64,000 nt of DNA from Paenibacillus spongiae (GTDB lineage Bacteria > Bacillota > Bacilli > Paenibacillales > Paenibacillaceae), in assembly GCF_024734895.1 (NCBI RefSeq), contig NZ_CP091430.1, forward strand, positions 15,001 through 79,000, given 5' to 3'. Position 1 is the stretch's first letter. The number at the start of each line of letters is the position of its first letter. This document shows positions 49,086 through 59,005 of this stretch, piece by piece. The position numbers were made by a program, and so were the translations under genes. The notes beneath the pieces were generated by a model. The model searched no databases and was not told the DNA's origin. It saw nothing but the letters and a program-made list of their open reading frames with translations.

Positions 49086-50024
49086 ATGGAAGCATTGGCA
49101 ATGGAGCGCAAGGCGGAGCAAAACCGCGAGCTGCGCGAACGCCTGATGCAATTGAAGAAAGAACGCAATGCCATTATTCTTGCTCATTATTATCAGCGCG
49201 ATGAAATACAAGAGGTGGCCGATTTCCGCGGGGATTCATTCCTGCTTGCCCAGAAGGCGGCACAGACCGATGCAGACGTCATCGTATTCTGCGGCGTTCA
49301 CTTCATGGGGGAGAGCGCGAAGATTCTCGCGCCGAATAAGACCGTTATCATCCCTGACGAGCGTGCCGGCTGTCCAATGGCCGACATGGTCAATGTCGAT
49401 GGCCTCCGCAAGCTGAAGGCACAGCATCCGAATGCGAAAGTGGTCACGTACATTAACTCCTCGGCGGAGATTAAAGCGGAGACCGACATTTGCTGTACTT
49501 CGGCGAATGCCGTACGCGTCGTGAATTCGGTGGACTCGGATGAAATCATTTGGGTACCGGACAAAAACCTGGGCCACTACGTCCAGCAGAATACCGATAA
49601 AAAAATGATCATTTGGGAAGGTTACTGCAACACTCACGACATGCTGACCGTCAAAGATGTAGAAGAGATGAAAGCGAAATACCCGAATGCGGAGTTCGTC
49701 GTCCATCCGGAATGCCGTCCAGAAGTTGTAGCGCTTGGCGATTTCGTCGGCAGTACAACCGCCATCATTAAATATTGTAAGGAATCCGAAGGCAAAGAGT
49801 TTATCGTCGGAACGGAAGACGGCACAGGCTTCCAGCTGCGCAAAGACAGCCCGGACAAAACCTTCCATTTTGCCACCAAATATTTGGTTTGTCCGAATAT
49901 GAAGGTGAACAATCTGAAGAAGCTGGTCAAATGTTTGGAAACGATGCAGCCCCAAATTTATGTTCCGCAGCAGGTTGCCGACAAAGCCCGTTTATCCTTG
50001 GAGCGCATGTTACAGGTGAAGTAG
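49086..50024 (+). CDS. nadA: Quinolinate synthase A
   Basis: A 312-residue [4Fe-4S] enzyme that joins iminoaspartate and dihydroxyacetone phosphate to quinolinate. The ILAHYYQRDEIQEVADF, FCGVHFMGESAK, MADMV and PECRPEV segments with the conserved cysteines are present, and the C-terminal CPNMKVNNL. ATG 49086 is chosen because GGAGAG lies just upstream; 49029 is upstream of the palindrome. nadABC sit between ftsH and coaX here, not next to nifS as in B. subtilis. Confidence 0.95.
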   Translation: MEALAMERKAEQNRELRERLMQLKKERNAIILAHYYQRDEIQEVADFRGDSFLLAQKAAQTDADVIVFCGVHFMGESAKILAPNKTVIIPDERAGCPMADMVNVDGLRKLKAQHPNAKVVTYINSSAEIKAETDICCTSANAVRVVNSVDSDEIIWVPDKNLGHYVQQNTDKKMIIWEGYCNTHDMLTVKDVEEMKAKYPNAEFVVHPECRPEVVALGDFVGSTTAIIKYCKESEGKEFIVGTEDGTGFQLRKDSPDKTFHFATKYLVCPNMKVNNLKKLVKCLETMQPQIYVPQQVADKARLSLERMLQVK

Positions 50025-50064
50025 CATGCGCTACTCTCTTTCCGAAGAAAGGAAAGTCGACGCG

Positions 50065-51696
50065 ATGATTCCTCGTTATTTAATAGATGTTGCGATCGGT
50101 GAGCTTCCTGTTATTGAGAAGGATGTCATCGTTATCGGGGCCGGCATTGCCGGTCTTTTTACGGCGTTGAAAGTCAGCGCTACGGATGATGTACTCATGA
50201 TTACCAAGAAGTCGCTGCTTGACAGCAATACGCGGTACGCCCAGGGCGGCATTGCCGCGGTCGTCTCCGAAGAAGATTCTCCGGCGTATCACCGTCAGGA
50301 CACGGTCATTGCCGGCGCAGGCTTATGTTCGTCCAAGGCTGTCGATGTGCTGGTGCATGAAGGGACGGCAGGCGTGCGCGATCTCGTTCATATGGGAACG
50401 CAATTCGATCAAGAGAACGGCGAGTTCGCACTGACGAAGGAAGGCGCCCACAGCCAGCGTCGTATCCTGCATGCGAATGGAGATGCAACAGGCTTCGAAA
50501 TCGTGCGGGCCTTGTCCGAGAAAGCGAAGGCCGATCCGCGGATTGAAGTCTGGGACGACCACTTCGTAATCGACCTGGTGACGGATAACGGGGAGTGCTG
50601 CGGTGCAATCGTCCAGAAGCCGGACGGGCAGCGGTTGTTCGTCCGCGGCAAGGCGACGGTTCTATGCTCGGGCGGTGCGGGTCAATTGTATCGTTATACG
50701 ACGAATCCCGATGTCGCCACAGGAGACGGTATCGCCATGGCCTACCGCGCAGGCGCTTACATTCAGGATGTGGAGTTCATCCAGTTTCATCCGACCTCCC
50801 TCTGTTACCCTGGCGCACCGCGCTTCTTGATCTCGGAGGCGGTACGCGGGGAAGGCGCCGTCCTGCGCAATATTAAGGGCGAACGTTTCATGGAGCACTA
50901 TCACGAGCAGCTGGAGCTGGCGCCGCGCGATGTCGTGGCAAGGGCGATTGTAAGCGAGATGGAGGAAACGCGCTCGACCTTCATTTATTTGGATATTACG
51001 CATGAGTCAGCGGAGATGGTCAAGCACCGCTTTCCGAATATTTATGAGTTTTGTTTGAATTATGGCCTTGATTTGACGACGGATTGGATTCCGGTGGCAC
51101 CTGCTGCGCACTATATGATGGGCGGCATCAAAACGGATTTGAACGGCGAGACGAACATTGCCAGATTGTTTGCTTGCGGCGAGTGCTCGTCCACGGGCGT
51201 ACATGGTGCGAACCGGCTGGCGAGCAACTCCCTTTCCGAAGCGATCGTGTTCGGACGCCGCATTGTGGAGCGGATCCATGAGTTGGAGCCGCTAGCCTTG
51301 AAGCCGCGCGATTTTGGAGACTCGTCAGGCGATTCAACTAGAAACAGCGCGCCGATGCAGGCGGTGGTGGAGAAACGGCTGAAGCTGCAGAAGGTTATGC
51401 TGCGTTACGTCGGCTTGCGCCGTGACGGGAAAGGGCTCGAGAAGGGGCTTGCCGAGCTGAAGCGCCAGCTGCCGATCTTTCAATCGGTGCTCAAACAGCG
51501 CGAGGAATATGAATTTGCCAACTTGCTTACTCTTGCAATGCTGACAACGCAGGCAGCTCTATCTCGTAAGGAGAGCCGAGGGGCACATTATCGGGATGAT
51601 TTCCCTGAGCGTGATGATCTCGGATCGCGTAAGCATACGGTATTGCACCGGCAACATGGCGTAACGGAGGAGCGAATCGAAGATGCATCTGGATAA
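50065..51696 (+). CDS. nadB: L-aspartate oxidase
   Basis: A 543-residue FAD enzyme that oxidises L-aspartate to iminoaspartate for nadA. The FAD motif VIGAGIAGLFTAL is at about 24-36 and the RYAQGGIAAV and GVHGANRLASNSLSEAIVFG motifs follow. ATG 50065 has GAAAGGAAA upstream; ATG 50026, two bases after the nadA stop, is an in-frame alternative with a poorer site. The end overlaps nadC by 14 bases. Confidence 0.95.
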   Translation: MIPRYLIDVAIGELPVIEKDVIVIGAGIAGLFTALKVSATDDVLMITKKSLLDSNTRYAQGGIAAVVSEEDSPAYHRQDTVIAGAGLCSSKAVDVLVHEGTAGVRDLVHMGTQFDQENGEFALTKEGAHSQRRILHANGDATGFEIVRALSEKAKADPRIEVWDDHFVIDLVTDNGECCGAIVQKPDGQRLFVRGKATVLCSGGAGQLYRYTTNPDVATGDGIAMAYRAGAYIQDVEFIQFHPTSLCYPGAPRFLISEAVRGEGAVLRNIKGERFMEHYHEQLELAPRDVVARAIVSEMEETRSTFIYLDITHESAEMVKHRFPNIYEFCLNYGLDLTTDWIPVAPAAHYMMGGIKTDLNGETNIARLFACGECSSTGVHGANRLASNSLSEAIVFGRRIVERIHELEPLALKPRDFGDSSGDSTRNSAPMQAVVEKRLKLQKVMLRYVGLRRDGKGLEKGLAELKRQLPIFQSVLKQREEYEFANLLTLAMLTTQAALSRKESRGAHYRDDFPERDDLGSRKHTVLHRQHGVTEERIEDASG

Positions 51697-52582
51697 TTCG
51701 GGTATTGGAGCGGTGGGTGGAACCGAGCACGCGCTCCGGGAACAAATACGCGCTTGGCTGGCGGAAGATATCGGGATGGGCGATGTGACGAGCTGGACAA
51801 CCATTCCTGCAGGCAGCCGTTCCAAAGCGGTCATTCATGTGAAAGAAAACGGCCTTATTGCGGGAATGCCGATTGCCAGGCTTGTATTCGATGTCGTCGA
51901 TCCTTCCCTTACTTTCCGCGGGCTGGTGTGGGATGGCGTGAGCGTGACGAAGGGGACCGTGCTGGCCGAAGTGGAAGGAAGCACGCACAGCTTGCTGACC
52001 GGTGAGCGTCTTGCGCTGAACCTGCTTCAACGGCTGTCCGGCATCGCGACGAAGACGCGCAGCTTCGTTGACGTTCTAGGCGGGCTGCCGGTAAGGCTGG
52101 CGGATACGCGCAAGACGACGCCGGGCCACAGACTTCTGGAGAAATATGCCGTGCGTATAGGGGGCGGGTCCAACCATCGCTTCGGACTATATGATGCTGT
52201 CATGATTAAGGACAACCATATCAAAGGCGCGGGCGGCATTACGCAAGCAGTACAGGGTGCCCGCAAACAAATTCCCCATACGATGAAAATCGAGGTGGAG
52301 ACGGAATCCTTGGCACAGGTTGAGGAAGCCTTGGCTTGCGGAGCAGACATTATTATGCTGGATAATATGCCGCTTACACAGATGAGAGAAGCCGTCGACC
52401 GGATTAAATCATACGCTCCTCATGTCATCGTAGAAGCATCGGGCGGCGTCCGTCTGGATACGGTACGTTCAATTGCCGAATGCGGGGTAGACGTGATCTC
52501 CGTCGGCGCGCTTACCTATTCCTTTCAATCGCTCGATATCAGCCTGGATCTGAACGAGAAAAAGGGAGGACCGTCGGCGTGA
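51683..52582 (+). CDS. nadC: Nicotinate-nucleotide pyrophosphorylase (carboxylating)
   Basis: A 299-residue quinolinate phosphoribosyltransferase: quinolinate plus PRPP gives nicotinate mononucleotide and CO2. The motifs [36 protein letters not shown] and [24 protein letters not shown] are intact. It overlaps nadB by 14 bases and coaX by 4, so the nad operon continues into coaX. Confidence 0.96.
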   Translation: MHLDNSGIGAVGGTEHALREQIRAWLAEDIGMGDVTSWTTIPAGSRSKAVIHVKENGLIAGMPIARLVFDVVDPSLTFRGLVWDGVSVTKGTVLAEVEGSTHSLLTGERLALNLLQRLSGIATKTRSFVDVLGGLPVRLADTRKTTPGHRLLEKYAVRIGGGSNHRFGLYDAVMIKDNHIKGAGGITQAVQGARKQIPHTMKIEVETESLAQVEEALACGADIIMLDNMPLTQMREAVDRIKSYAPHVIVEASGGVRLDTVRSIAECGVDVISVGALTYSFQSLDISLDLNEKKGGPSA

Positions 52583-53346
52583 TTCTAGTCGTGGACGTAG
52601 GCAATACCAATATTGTGCTCGGCATCTATAAGCAGCGGACGCTGCTGCATCATTGGCGGCTCAGCACCAACAGGTCCGCCACGGTTGACGAGTACGGCAT
52701 TATGATTCACAATCTGTTCCATATTGCAGGCGTTACGCTGGATGAGATGGAGGGGGTGGTCATCTCCTCCGTCGTTCCTCCGCTTATGCGGACATTGGAG
52801 CAGCTGTGCCAACAATATTTGGGTAAAGCGCCGCTAGTCGTCGGGCCAGGAATCAAGACGGGCTTGAACATCAGATACGAGAATCCGCGCGAAGTCGGTG
52901 CCGACCGGATTGTCAATTCCGTTGCAGGCATTGAGAAGTATGGGACGCCGCTCATTATCGTCGATTTCGGTACGGCCACGACATTTGATTATATCGATGC
53001 CGGCGGCAACTACCTGGGCGGGGCGATCGTACCGGGGATCGCCATTTCGACGGAAGCGTTATATCAGCGGGCGGCGAAGCTGCCTAGAATAGAGCTTGTG
53101 AAGCCGAAGAGCGTCATCGGGCGCAATCCTGTAACCTCCATGCAGGCAGGCATTATATTCGGTTATGCCGGCCAGGTGGACGGAATCGTTGGCCGGATCC
53201 GCCGCGAATTCAAGGTAGCCCCGCGGGTTGTTGCAACAGGGGGACTTGCAGAATTGATCGCCAGCGAATCGGAGACGATTGAGCTGGTCGATCCGTTGAT
53301 TACGCTAGAAGGCCTGCGTATTATATACGAGCGCAATGCGGAGTAA
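52579..53346 (+). CDS. coaX: Type III pantothenate kinase
   Basis: A 255-residue ASKHA-fold kinase, the first step of CoA synthesis, not inhibited by CoA in this class. The start [26 protein letters not shown] and [11 protein letters not shown] (about 119-129) are the ATP- and metal-binding motifs. GTG 52579 is the start, overlapping nadC by four bases. The following 195 bases (53347-53541) hold no gene. Confidence 0.95.
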   Translation: MILVVDVGNTNIVLGIYKQRTLLHHWRLSTNRSATVDEYGIMIHNLFHIAGVTLDEMEGVVISSVVPPLMRTLEQLCQQYLGKAPLVVGPGIKTGLNIRYENPREVGADRIVNSVAGIEKYGTPLIIVDFGTATTFDYIDAGGNYLGGAIVPGIAISTEALYQRAAKLPRIELVKPKSVIGRNPVTSMQAGIIFGYAGQVDGIVGRIRREFKVAPRVVATGGLAELIASESETIELVDPLITLEGLRIIYERNAE

Positions 53347-53541
53347 GCCTGAGACATATCGTCCAGGGCTTCCGATTGCGGCGATCAATAATGAACTATA
53401 TAGAATGAGCGAAAGGTGCAGCCGGATATCTGCAGCGCAGTGTTCCGATGATCCCATCATTCGTTCGATCGATTTAGCTGGCGGCTGTCTCCTTTCTTCG
53501 AGACGGCCCAAGCTGGTTTATAAACAAGGAGGGAATTAACA

Positions 53542-54435
53542 TTGGATAAAGACATTCTGGTGCGCGGAACGGCATGGGGCGGGAAGATCCGTGTGTTCGC
53601 TGTCCGGTGCACGAAGCTTGTCGATGAGCTTCAGCGCCGTCATGAGACGTATCCGACGACGACCGCTGCGCTGGGACGAACGGCTGCGGCTGGCGCAATG
53701 ATGGGAGCCATGCTGAAGGGCGAAGAGAAATTAACGATTCAGGTGAAGGGAGACGGGCCAGCCGGGCAAATCGTCGTTGACGCGAATGCGCATGGCGAAG
53801 TGCGCGGCTATGTGGATAACCCGCAAGTACAGCTGCCCAGCAACTCGCAGGGTAAGCTCGATGTCGCGGGTGTCGTTGGCCGCAGCGGATACATCCATAT
53901 TATTAAGGATCTTGGGCTGAAGGAGCCTTACCGGGGCAGCATTCCGATTATCTCGGGGGAGCTCGCCGAGGACTTCACGTATTACTTCGCTGCGTCGGAG
54001 CAGACACCTTCCGTAGTCGGGCTAGGCGTGCTTGTCGACACGGATAACACGGTGCTTCATGCGGGAGGCTTCATTGTTCAGCTAATGCCGGGTGTAACGG
54101 ATGATGATATCACGAGGCTGGAGCAGGCCGTAGCCGCAATGCCGCCGGTGACCGCGCTTCTCGAGCAAGGCGAAACGCCGGATGGAATCCTTCGCCGGCT
54201 TGTCGGCGATGATCTGCAGCTATTGGATACGCTGGATATCGTATTTCAATGCAAATGCTCGTATGAACGGGTCGAGAGAACGCTCCTCAGTATGGGGGAG
54301 CATGAATTAAGCCAGGTAATCGAGGATGACGGACGAGCTGAGGTTATATGCCATTTCTGCAACGAGACGTATAGTTTTGAACGACCGCAGCTGGAGCTGC
54401 TGCTGGATCAAGCGAAGCCGAAACCGATGCGATAG
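53542..54435 (+). CDS. hslO: Redox-regulated chaperone Hsp33
   Basis: A 297-residue chaperone switched on by oxidation. The C-terminal zinc centre is CKC-x(n)-CHFC (near 237-273), the four cysteines that hold zinc in the reduced form. The N-terminal domain carries RTAAAGAMMGAMLKGEEKLTIQ. Start is TTG 53542 with AGGAGGG upstream. coaX-hslO order follows B. subtilis. Confidence 0.95.
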   Translation: MDKDILVRGTAWGGKIRVFAVRCTKLVDELQRRHETYPTTTAALGRTAAAGAMMGAMLKGEEKLTIQVKGDGPAGQIVVDANAHGEVRGYVDNPQVQLPSNSQGKLDVAGVVGRSGYIHIIKDLGLKEPYRGSIPIISGELAEDFTYYFAASEQTPSVVGLGVLVDTDNTVLHAGGFIVQLMPGVTDDDITRLEQAVAAMPPVTALLEQGETPDGILRRLVGDDLQLLDTLDIVFQCKCSYERVERTLLSMGEHELSQVIEDDGRAEVICHFCNETYSFERPQLELLLDQAKPKPMR

Positions 54436-54449
54436 CCGGAGGCTGGCCT

Positions 54450-55403
54450 ATGAAGAAGGACCGGGTATTGAGAAGCGTTGTAATGCTTCAAGCCGTTTGT
54501 ATGATCGTATTAACCGTCGTTGTCATTACGCGGGTATTGTCCCCTGCCGACAGCCCGCCTTCCGACAACGACAAGGATGACGCCATTGAACCGGGCAGTC
54601 AACCCACATTAATCGCTGCCACCGTAGGAGGGGATCCGATTATGGCCTCGGATCTTGAAGAGCAGCTAAAGCTTCAATATGGCGATACCGTGCTTCGAAC
54701 GCTAATGGTGCGGGCCGCCATACGGCTGGAAGCCTCCGCAACGGGTATTGCGATTAGCCAAGGGGAGCTGCAGGAAGAGCTGACCTTTATGATGGCCGGC
54801 TATGAGGACGAGGAGCATTACTATGCCGCGATGAAGGAGCAGCTGGGGCTGACCCCGGAGGCAATCCGTGCAGATACGGAATATCGGCTGCTGCTGGAGA
54901 AAATCGCCACCTCTTCGATCCAAGTAACGGATGCTGAGATTGATGAATATATCAAAGCGAATGGGTCGGAGTTCGCCCCGCAGACCCGTTATCATCTCGC
55001 ATGGATTGTGACGGAGAGCAAGCGGGAGGCCAATGACGTCCTGAAGAAGCTGGCCGCAGGTGAAGATTTCGGGCTGATGGCGAGAACCTATTCAATCGAC
55101 CCGGATACGGTGGAGGATGGGGGCGATCTGGGCTTAGTCGACGCCGACGACCCTTTCTTCGAAAGCGATGTATTGGCAGTTGCGAAAGGACTTGATATCG
55201 GGGAGATGGCCGGACCGGTTCCGGTTCAAGGCGGACAAGCCGTGATACAGCTGTTGGAGAAGCAGGAATCGAAGCTTCTGGAGCCCGAGCAGCTGCGCGA
55301 GATCGCGCGCAAACAGCTGGCGCTGACGAAAGCGGACTCCCTTCAGAGCATTGAGGACGCGCTGCTCGAGAAGTATGATGCGACAGTGATGCCTTCGCCA
55401 TGA
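54450..55403 (+). CDS. yacD: PpiC-type peptidyl-prolyl isomerase (YacD-like), membrane anchored
   Basis: A 317-residue protein with an N-terminal membrane segment at about 8-29 and no lipobox, so likely anchored rather than lipidated. A SurA/PrsA-type N-domain (about 55-170) precedes a rotamase-like domain (about 175-275) with AGEDFGLMARTYSIDPDTVEDGGDLG. It may fold exported proteins. The position between hslO and cysK matches yacD of B. subtilis. Compare the separate lipoprotein foldase at 28651. Confidence 0.88.
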   Translation: MKKDRVLRSVVMLQAVCMIVLTVVVITRVLSPADSPPSDNDKDDAIEPGSQPTLIAATVGGDPIMASDLEEQLKLQYGDTVLRTLMVRAAIRLEASATGIAISQGELQEELTFMMAGYEDEEHYYAAMKEQLGLTPEAIRADTEYRLLLEKIATSSIQVTDAEIDEYIKANGSEFAPQTRYHLAWIVTESKREANDVLKKLAAGEDFGLMARTYSIDPDTVEDGGDLGLVDADDPFFESDVLAVAKGLDIGEMAGPVPVQGGQAVIQLLEKQESKLLEPEQLREIARKQLALTKADSLQSIEDALLEKYDATVMPSP

Positions 55404-55429
55404 TAATTTTGAGGCGTCTAAACTATCTA

Positions 55430-55459
55430 TTGACAATGGCTGGTTGAGATTGTTAAGAT
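55430..55459 (+). promoter_or_regulatory. Sigma-A promoter of cysK
   Basis: TTGACA (55430-55435), 18 bases, TAAGAT (55454-55459). Confidence 0.8.
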
Positions 55460-55466
55460 ATATACA

Positions 55467-55490
55467 ATACCAACTGAATTAGTCGGAATA
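55467..55490. promoter_or_regulatory. CymR-like operator before cysK
   Basis: ATACCAACT-GAATT-AGTCGGAATA: CCAACT and AGTCGG are inverted with one mismatch, followed by GGAATA. CymR of bacilli represses cysteine-synthesis genes at similar sites. The site covers the expected start of transcription just after the -10, where a repressor would act. Confidence 0.45.
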
Positions 55491-55507
55491 AGGAGGCTTA
55501 CTTTTTC

Positions 55508-56446
55508 ATGGCTAAAATTGTCCAAAATGTAACTGAACTTATCGGCGATACGCCGCTTGTTCGTTTGAACCGCTTAGTGTCTGAGGACAGCGCTGAAATT
55601 TATTTAAAACTGGAGTACCAGAACCCAGGTGCAAGCGTTAAAGACCGGATTGCAATCAGCATGATCGAAGTGGCGGAGCAGGATGGACGTCTGAAGCCGG
55701 GAGATACGATCATCGAGCCAACGAGCGGAAATACGGGTATTGGTCTTGCTATGGTCGCTGCGGCGAAAGGCTATAAAGCGATTCTGGTTATGCCGGAAAC
55801 GATGAGTATCGAACGCCGCAACCTGCTGCGCGCTTATGGCGCAGAGCTTGTACTGACGCCGGGAGCTGAAGGCATGAACGGCGCGGTCCGTCGTGCGGAA
55901 GAGCTGCAGAAGGAGAATCCGTCCTACTTTATGCCGCAGCAATTCAAGAATGAAGCGAATGTGAAGATTCACCGCGAGACGACAGGACCGGAAATCGTGG
56001 AAGCCATCAATTCGCTTGACGGCAAGCTGGATGCATTCATCGCAGGGATCGGCACCGGCGGCACGATTAGCGGTGCGGGCGAAGTGCTGAAAGAGAACTT
56101 CCCGGGTATTAAAATTTATGCGGTTGAGCCTGCAGCATCTCCCCTGCTGTCGGGCGGCAGTCCGGGCCCTCATAAAATTCAAGGTATCGGCGCCAACTTC
56201 GTACCGGATATCCTGAACCGTGAAATTTATGACGGCGTCATCACGATCGAGAACGAGGAAGCATTCGAAACGGCTCGCCAAGCAGCCAAAGAAGAAGGCA
56301 TCCTGTGCGGTATTTCTTCAGGGGCAGCGATTTATGCGGCTTTGAAGGTCGCGAAGGAGCTAGGCAAAGGAAAGCGCATCGTTGTCATCATTCCTTCCAA
56401 TGGCGAGCGCTACTTGTCGACGCCGCTGTTCAATTTCGACAATTAA
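55508..56446 (+). CDS. cysK: Cysteine synthase (O-acetylserine sulfhydrylase)
   Basis: A 312-residue PLP enzyme making cysteine from O-acetylserine and sulfide. The PLP lysine lies in ASVKDRIA (about 42-49), with PTSGNTG (about 72-78), the phosphate-binding [10 protein letters not shown] (about 179-188), and the C-terminal GISSGA. In B. subtilis CysK also partners with CymR as co-repressor. Single gene with its own promoter and terminator. Confidence 0.97.
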   Translation: MAKIVQNVTELIGDTPLVRLNRLVSEDSAEIYLKLEYQNPGASVKDRIAISMIEVAEQDGRLKPGDTIIEPTSGNTGIGLAMVAAAKGYKAILVMPETMSIERRNLLRAYGAELVLTPGAEGMNGAVRRAEELQKENPSYFMPQQFKNEANVKIHRETTGPEIVEAINSLDGKLDAFIAGIGTGGTISGAGEVLKENFPGIKIYAVEPAASPLLSGGSPGPHKIQGIGANFVPDILNREIYDGVITIENEEAFETARQAAKEEGILCGISSGAAIYAALKVAKELGKGKRIVVIIPSNGERYLSTPLFNFDN

Positions 56447-56487
56447 TAACAACGAAGCTGCCAGCTTAAGGCTTAGACAGCCTCTTT

Positions 56488-56520
56488 AGGACTTCCTCCG
56501 ACCCGAGGGAGTCCTTTCTT
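56488..56520 (+). terminator. Terminator after cysK
   Basis: AGGACT / AGTCCT outer stem with an inner CCTC/GAGG stem, then TTCTTAC. Confidence 0.72.
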
Positions 56521-56687
56521 ACTTTTCTTTCACCAAGATGTGCGAATATTGTCATGCGTAAAGACACAGAATGGCTAGCAGGAGTTGCTCTTTTCTTTTT
56601 GCTTCCGATTCGGTATACTAGCTTGAAAAATGGAGCGGCAGGTCCGCCCGAAGAACGGAACAATAGGTGATAAGCGGAGGGCTGAAC

Positions 56688-58247
56688 ATGGAACAGACAG
56701 CCTTTAAGGAATGGCTGCAATGGCGGGAACAAGGACATACAACGGTGCCTCTGCTGCTGAAGCGCGCGCTCGCTAACGGTGAAGGGCGTCCGGATACTTG
56801 GGAGAAGGCATGGCAGGCGGCATCGCCGTATGCTTTCGTTCTGGAGAGCGGTAAGGACGGAGCGTACACTTACTTAGGACTGAGGCCGGAGAGCTTCATA
56901 CGGGGCAAAGGAATGACCGCCGAAGAAACAGACTGCCGTACCGGCGAGGTGAAGTCCTACAACGGCAGGCCCCTTGAGGTGGTACGCGAATGGATGGGAA
57001 ACCGCAGGTCTCCGCATGTGATCGGTGCTCCTAAGTTTACTGGAGGCTGCGCCGGATATTGGAGCTATGATGTGGTTCGTTCCATCGAACGGATTCCGGC
57101 AATGGCGAGCGATGACCTGGGTCTGCCGGATTATTTATTCCTGCGCATGAACGAGTTGTGGATCGTCGACCATAAGGAGCAGGAGCTGTATTGCGCTGTA
57201 CATGTGCCGCTAGCTGCGGATGATACAGATGCTGCCTTGAAGCAGCGTTACGACGAAGCAAGCGCACATGTGCAGCGAATGATGGAAGCATGGACGTCAT
57301 TTACCCGGGAGCTTCCCGGCGATGAGAGGCAAACCGGGTCTAATGATCGGGCGGCGTTGATCGGCAGTGGATCGCTTCATATTGATGTGGAGGCCATAGA
57401 CGGAATAACATCGCCTTTCTCCAAGCAAGCGTTCATGAATGCCGTCGAGCGGATACGCGAATATATTGCGCAGGGCGATGTGTTTCAGGTGAATTTGTCG
57501 CTGCGCCAGAGCCGAAACGTGACAACGCCCCCCGAGGAACTCTATGAATGGTTAAGGCTGTTCAATCCTTCACCGTATATGGGTTTTCTTCGTTGTCCCG
57601 ACTTTCAGCTGGTATCCGCTTCGCCGGAGCTGCTGGTCGAGCTTCGCGACGGCAAGCTCGCCGCAAGACCTATTGCGGGAACCCGGCGCAGAGGGCATTC
57701 GGAGGAGGAAGACCGCCGATTGGCGGAGGAGCTGGTCTCCAACGAGAAGGAGCGGGCGGAGCATATTATGCTCGTGGATCTCGAACGCAACGACTTGGGC
57801 CGGATTGCAGCATACGGCTCGGTGAATGTGAAGGAGCTCATGGTCGTGGAATATTACAGCCATGTCATGCATCTGGTTTCGCAAGTCGAGGGCGTGCTGG
57901 CGGAAGGCAAAGATGCTTATGATGTTATTGCGGCGAAGTTCCCTGGCGGAACGATCACCGGCGCCCCTAAAGTGCGGACCATGGAAATCATCGAAGAACT
58001 GGAGCCGGTCAGACGGGGAACGTATACCGGGTCAATGGGTTGGATTGACTATAACGGCGATATGGAATTTAATATTATTATTCGAACCATGACGGTTAAA
58101 AACGGGGTCGTTCATATTCAGGCGGGAGCGGGTATTGTGATCGACTCCGATCCGGAACGTGAATACTACGAATCGTTGAATAAAGCGAAGGCGTTATGGA
58201 AGGCGATACAATACAGCGAGCAGTCGGCCGGATCCGTCAAGGCATAG
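56688..58247 (+). CDS. pabB: Aminodeoxychorismate synthase component I / anthranilate synthase component I family
   Basis: A 519-residue chorismate enzyme of the TrpE/PabB family. The C-terminal chorismate-binding domain (about 240-505) has IAQGDVFQVNLS, ARPIAGTRRRG, ERAEHIMLVDLERNDLGRI and PGGTITGAPKVRTMEII. It takes ammonia from PabA to make aminodeoxychorismate for folate. ATG 56688 has GCGGAGGG upstream. The neighbours pabA and pabC identify it as PabB rather than TrpE. Confidence 0.93.
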   Translation: MEQTAFKEWLQWREQGHTTVPLLLKRALANGEGRPDTWEKAWQAASPYAFVLESGKDGAYTYLGLRPESFIRGKGMTAEETDCRTGEVKSYNGRPLEVVREWMGNRRSPHVIGAPKFTGGCAGYWSYDVVRSIERIPAMASDDLGLPDYLFLRMNELWIVDHKEQELYCAVHVPLAADDTDAALKQRYDEASAHVQRMMEAWTSFTRELPGDERQTGSNDRAALIGSGSLHIDVEAIDGITSPFSKQAFMNAVERIREYIAQGDVFQVNLSLRQSRNVTTPPEELYEWLRLFNPSPYMGFLRCPDFQLVSASPELLVELRDGKLAARPIAGTRRRGHSEEEDRRLAEELVSNEKERAEHIMLVDLERNDLGRIAAYGSVNVKELMVVEYYSHVMHLVSQVEGVLAEGKDAYDVIAAKFPGGTITGAPKVRTMEIIEELEPVRRGTYTGSMGWIDYNGDMEFNIIIRTMTVKNGVVHIQAGAGIVIDSDPEREYYESLNKAKALWKAIQYSEQSAGSVKA

Positions 58248-58423
58248 AACCGCAGCAGAGCTAACCTGCCGATTCATGAAGGAACCGATCGGCCAGCAGC
58301 CTGCTGCGGTACGGCGGTCGACGAAGTTGCTATGCAAGCTGCATACCTGCGTGCCGCTCGGACTTTTGCTAGCGTAGTTTTGAATAAATGAAGGACTCAC
58401 AATACGGACAAGGGGGCTTTTGC

Positions 58424-59005
58424 ATGATTCTGGTCATTGATAATTACGATTCATTCACGTATAACTTAGTACAGTACTTAGGTGAGCTTGGCGAGCAAAT
58501 CGTCGTCAAACGCAACGATGAAATTGACCTTGATGGAATCGCGGCGCTTGCTCCCGATCATATTCTCATTTCTCCAGGTCCATGCAGTCCGAATGAAGCG
58601 GGAATCAGCCTGTCGTTGATCGAACGCTTCAAGGGAGAAATTCCGATCTTTGGCGTTTGCTTGGGCCATCAGTCGATTGGACAAGCATTCGGCGGCGAGG
58701 TTGTTCGTGCCGAGAAGCTCATGCATGGCAAGACCTCGGAAATTTTCCATGACGGCAAGTCGGTCTTTGCGGAGATTCCTTCCCCATTCACGGCTACCCG
58801 CTATCATTCGCTGATCGTGAAGAAAGAGACGCTGCCCGATTGCCTGGAAATCAGTGCGGAGACGGCAGAGGGCGAGATTATGGGTTTGCGGCATAAAGAA
58901 TATCCGATCGAGGGCGTACAATTTCATCCCGAATCGATTATTACCGAACATGGTCTGACGCTGCTTCGTAATTTCTTGGCTAAACGGGTAGGAACGGCGC
59001 TATGA
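58424..59005 (+). CDS. pabA: Glutamine amidotransferase component II (PabA/TrpG)
   Basis: A 193-residue class I glutamine amidotransferase. The start [21 protein letters not shown], oxyanion [12 protein letters not shown], catalytic Cys in GVCLGHQ (about 76-82) and the terminal HPES are intact. In B. subtilis this subunit serves both folate and tryptophan synthesis. The ATG at 58424 is used (AGGGGGC upstream). The 176 bases before it hold no gene. It overlaps pabC by four bases. Confidence 0.95.
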   Translation: MILVIDNYDSFTYNLVQYLGELGEQIVVKRNDEIDLDGIAALAPDHILISPGPCSPNEAGISLSLIERFKGEIPIFGVCLGHQSIGQAFGGEVVRAEKLMHGKTSEIFHDGKSVFAEIPSPFTATRYHSLIVKKETLPDCLEISAETAEGEIMGLRHKEYPIEGVQFHPESIITEHGLTLLRNFLAKRVGTAL

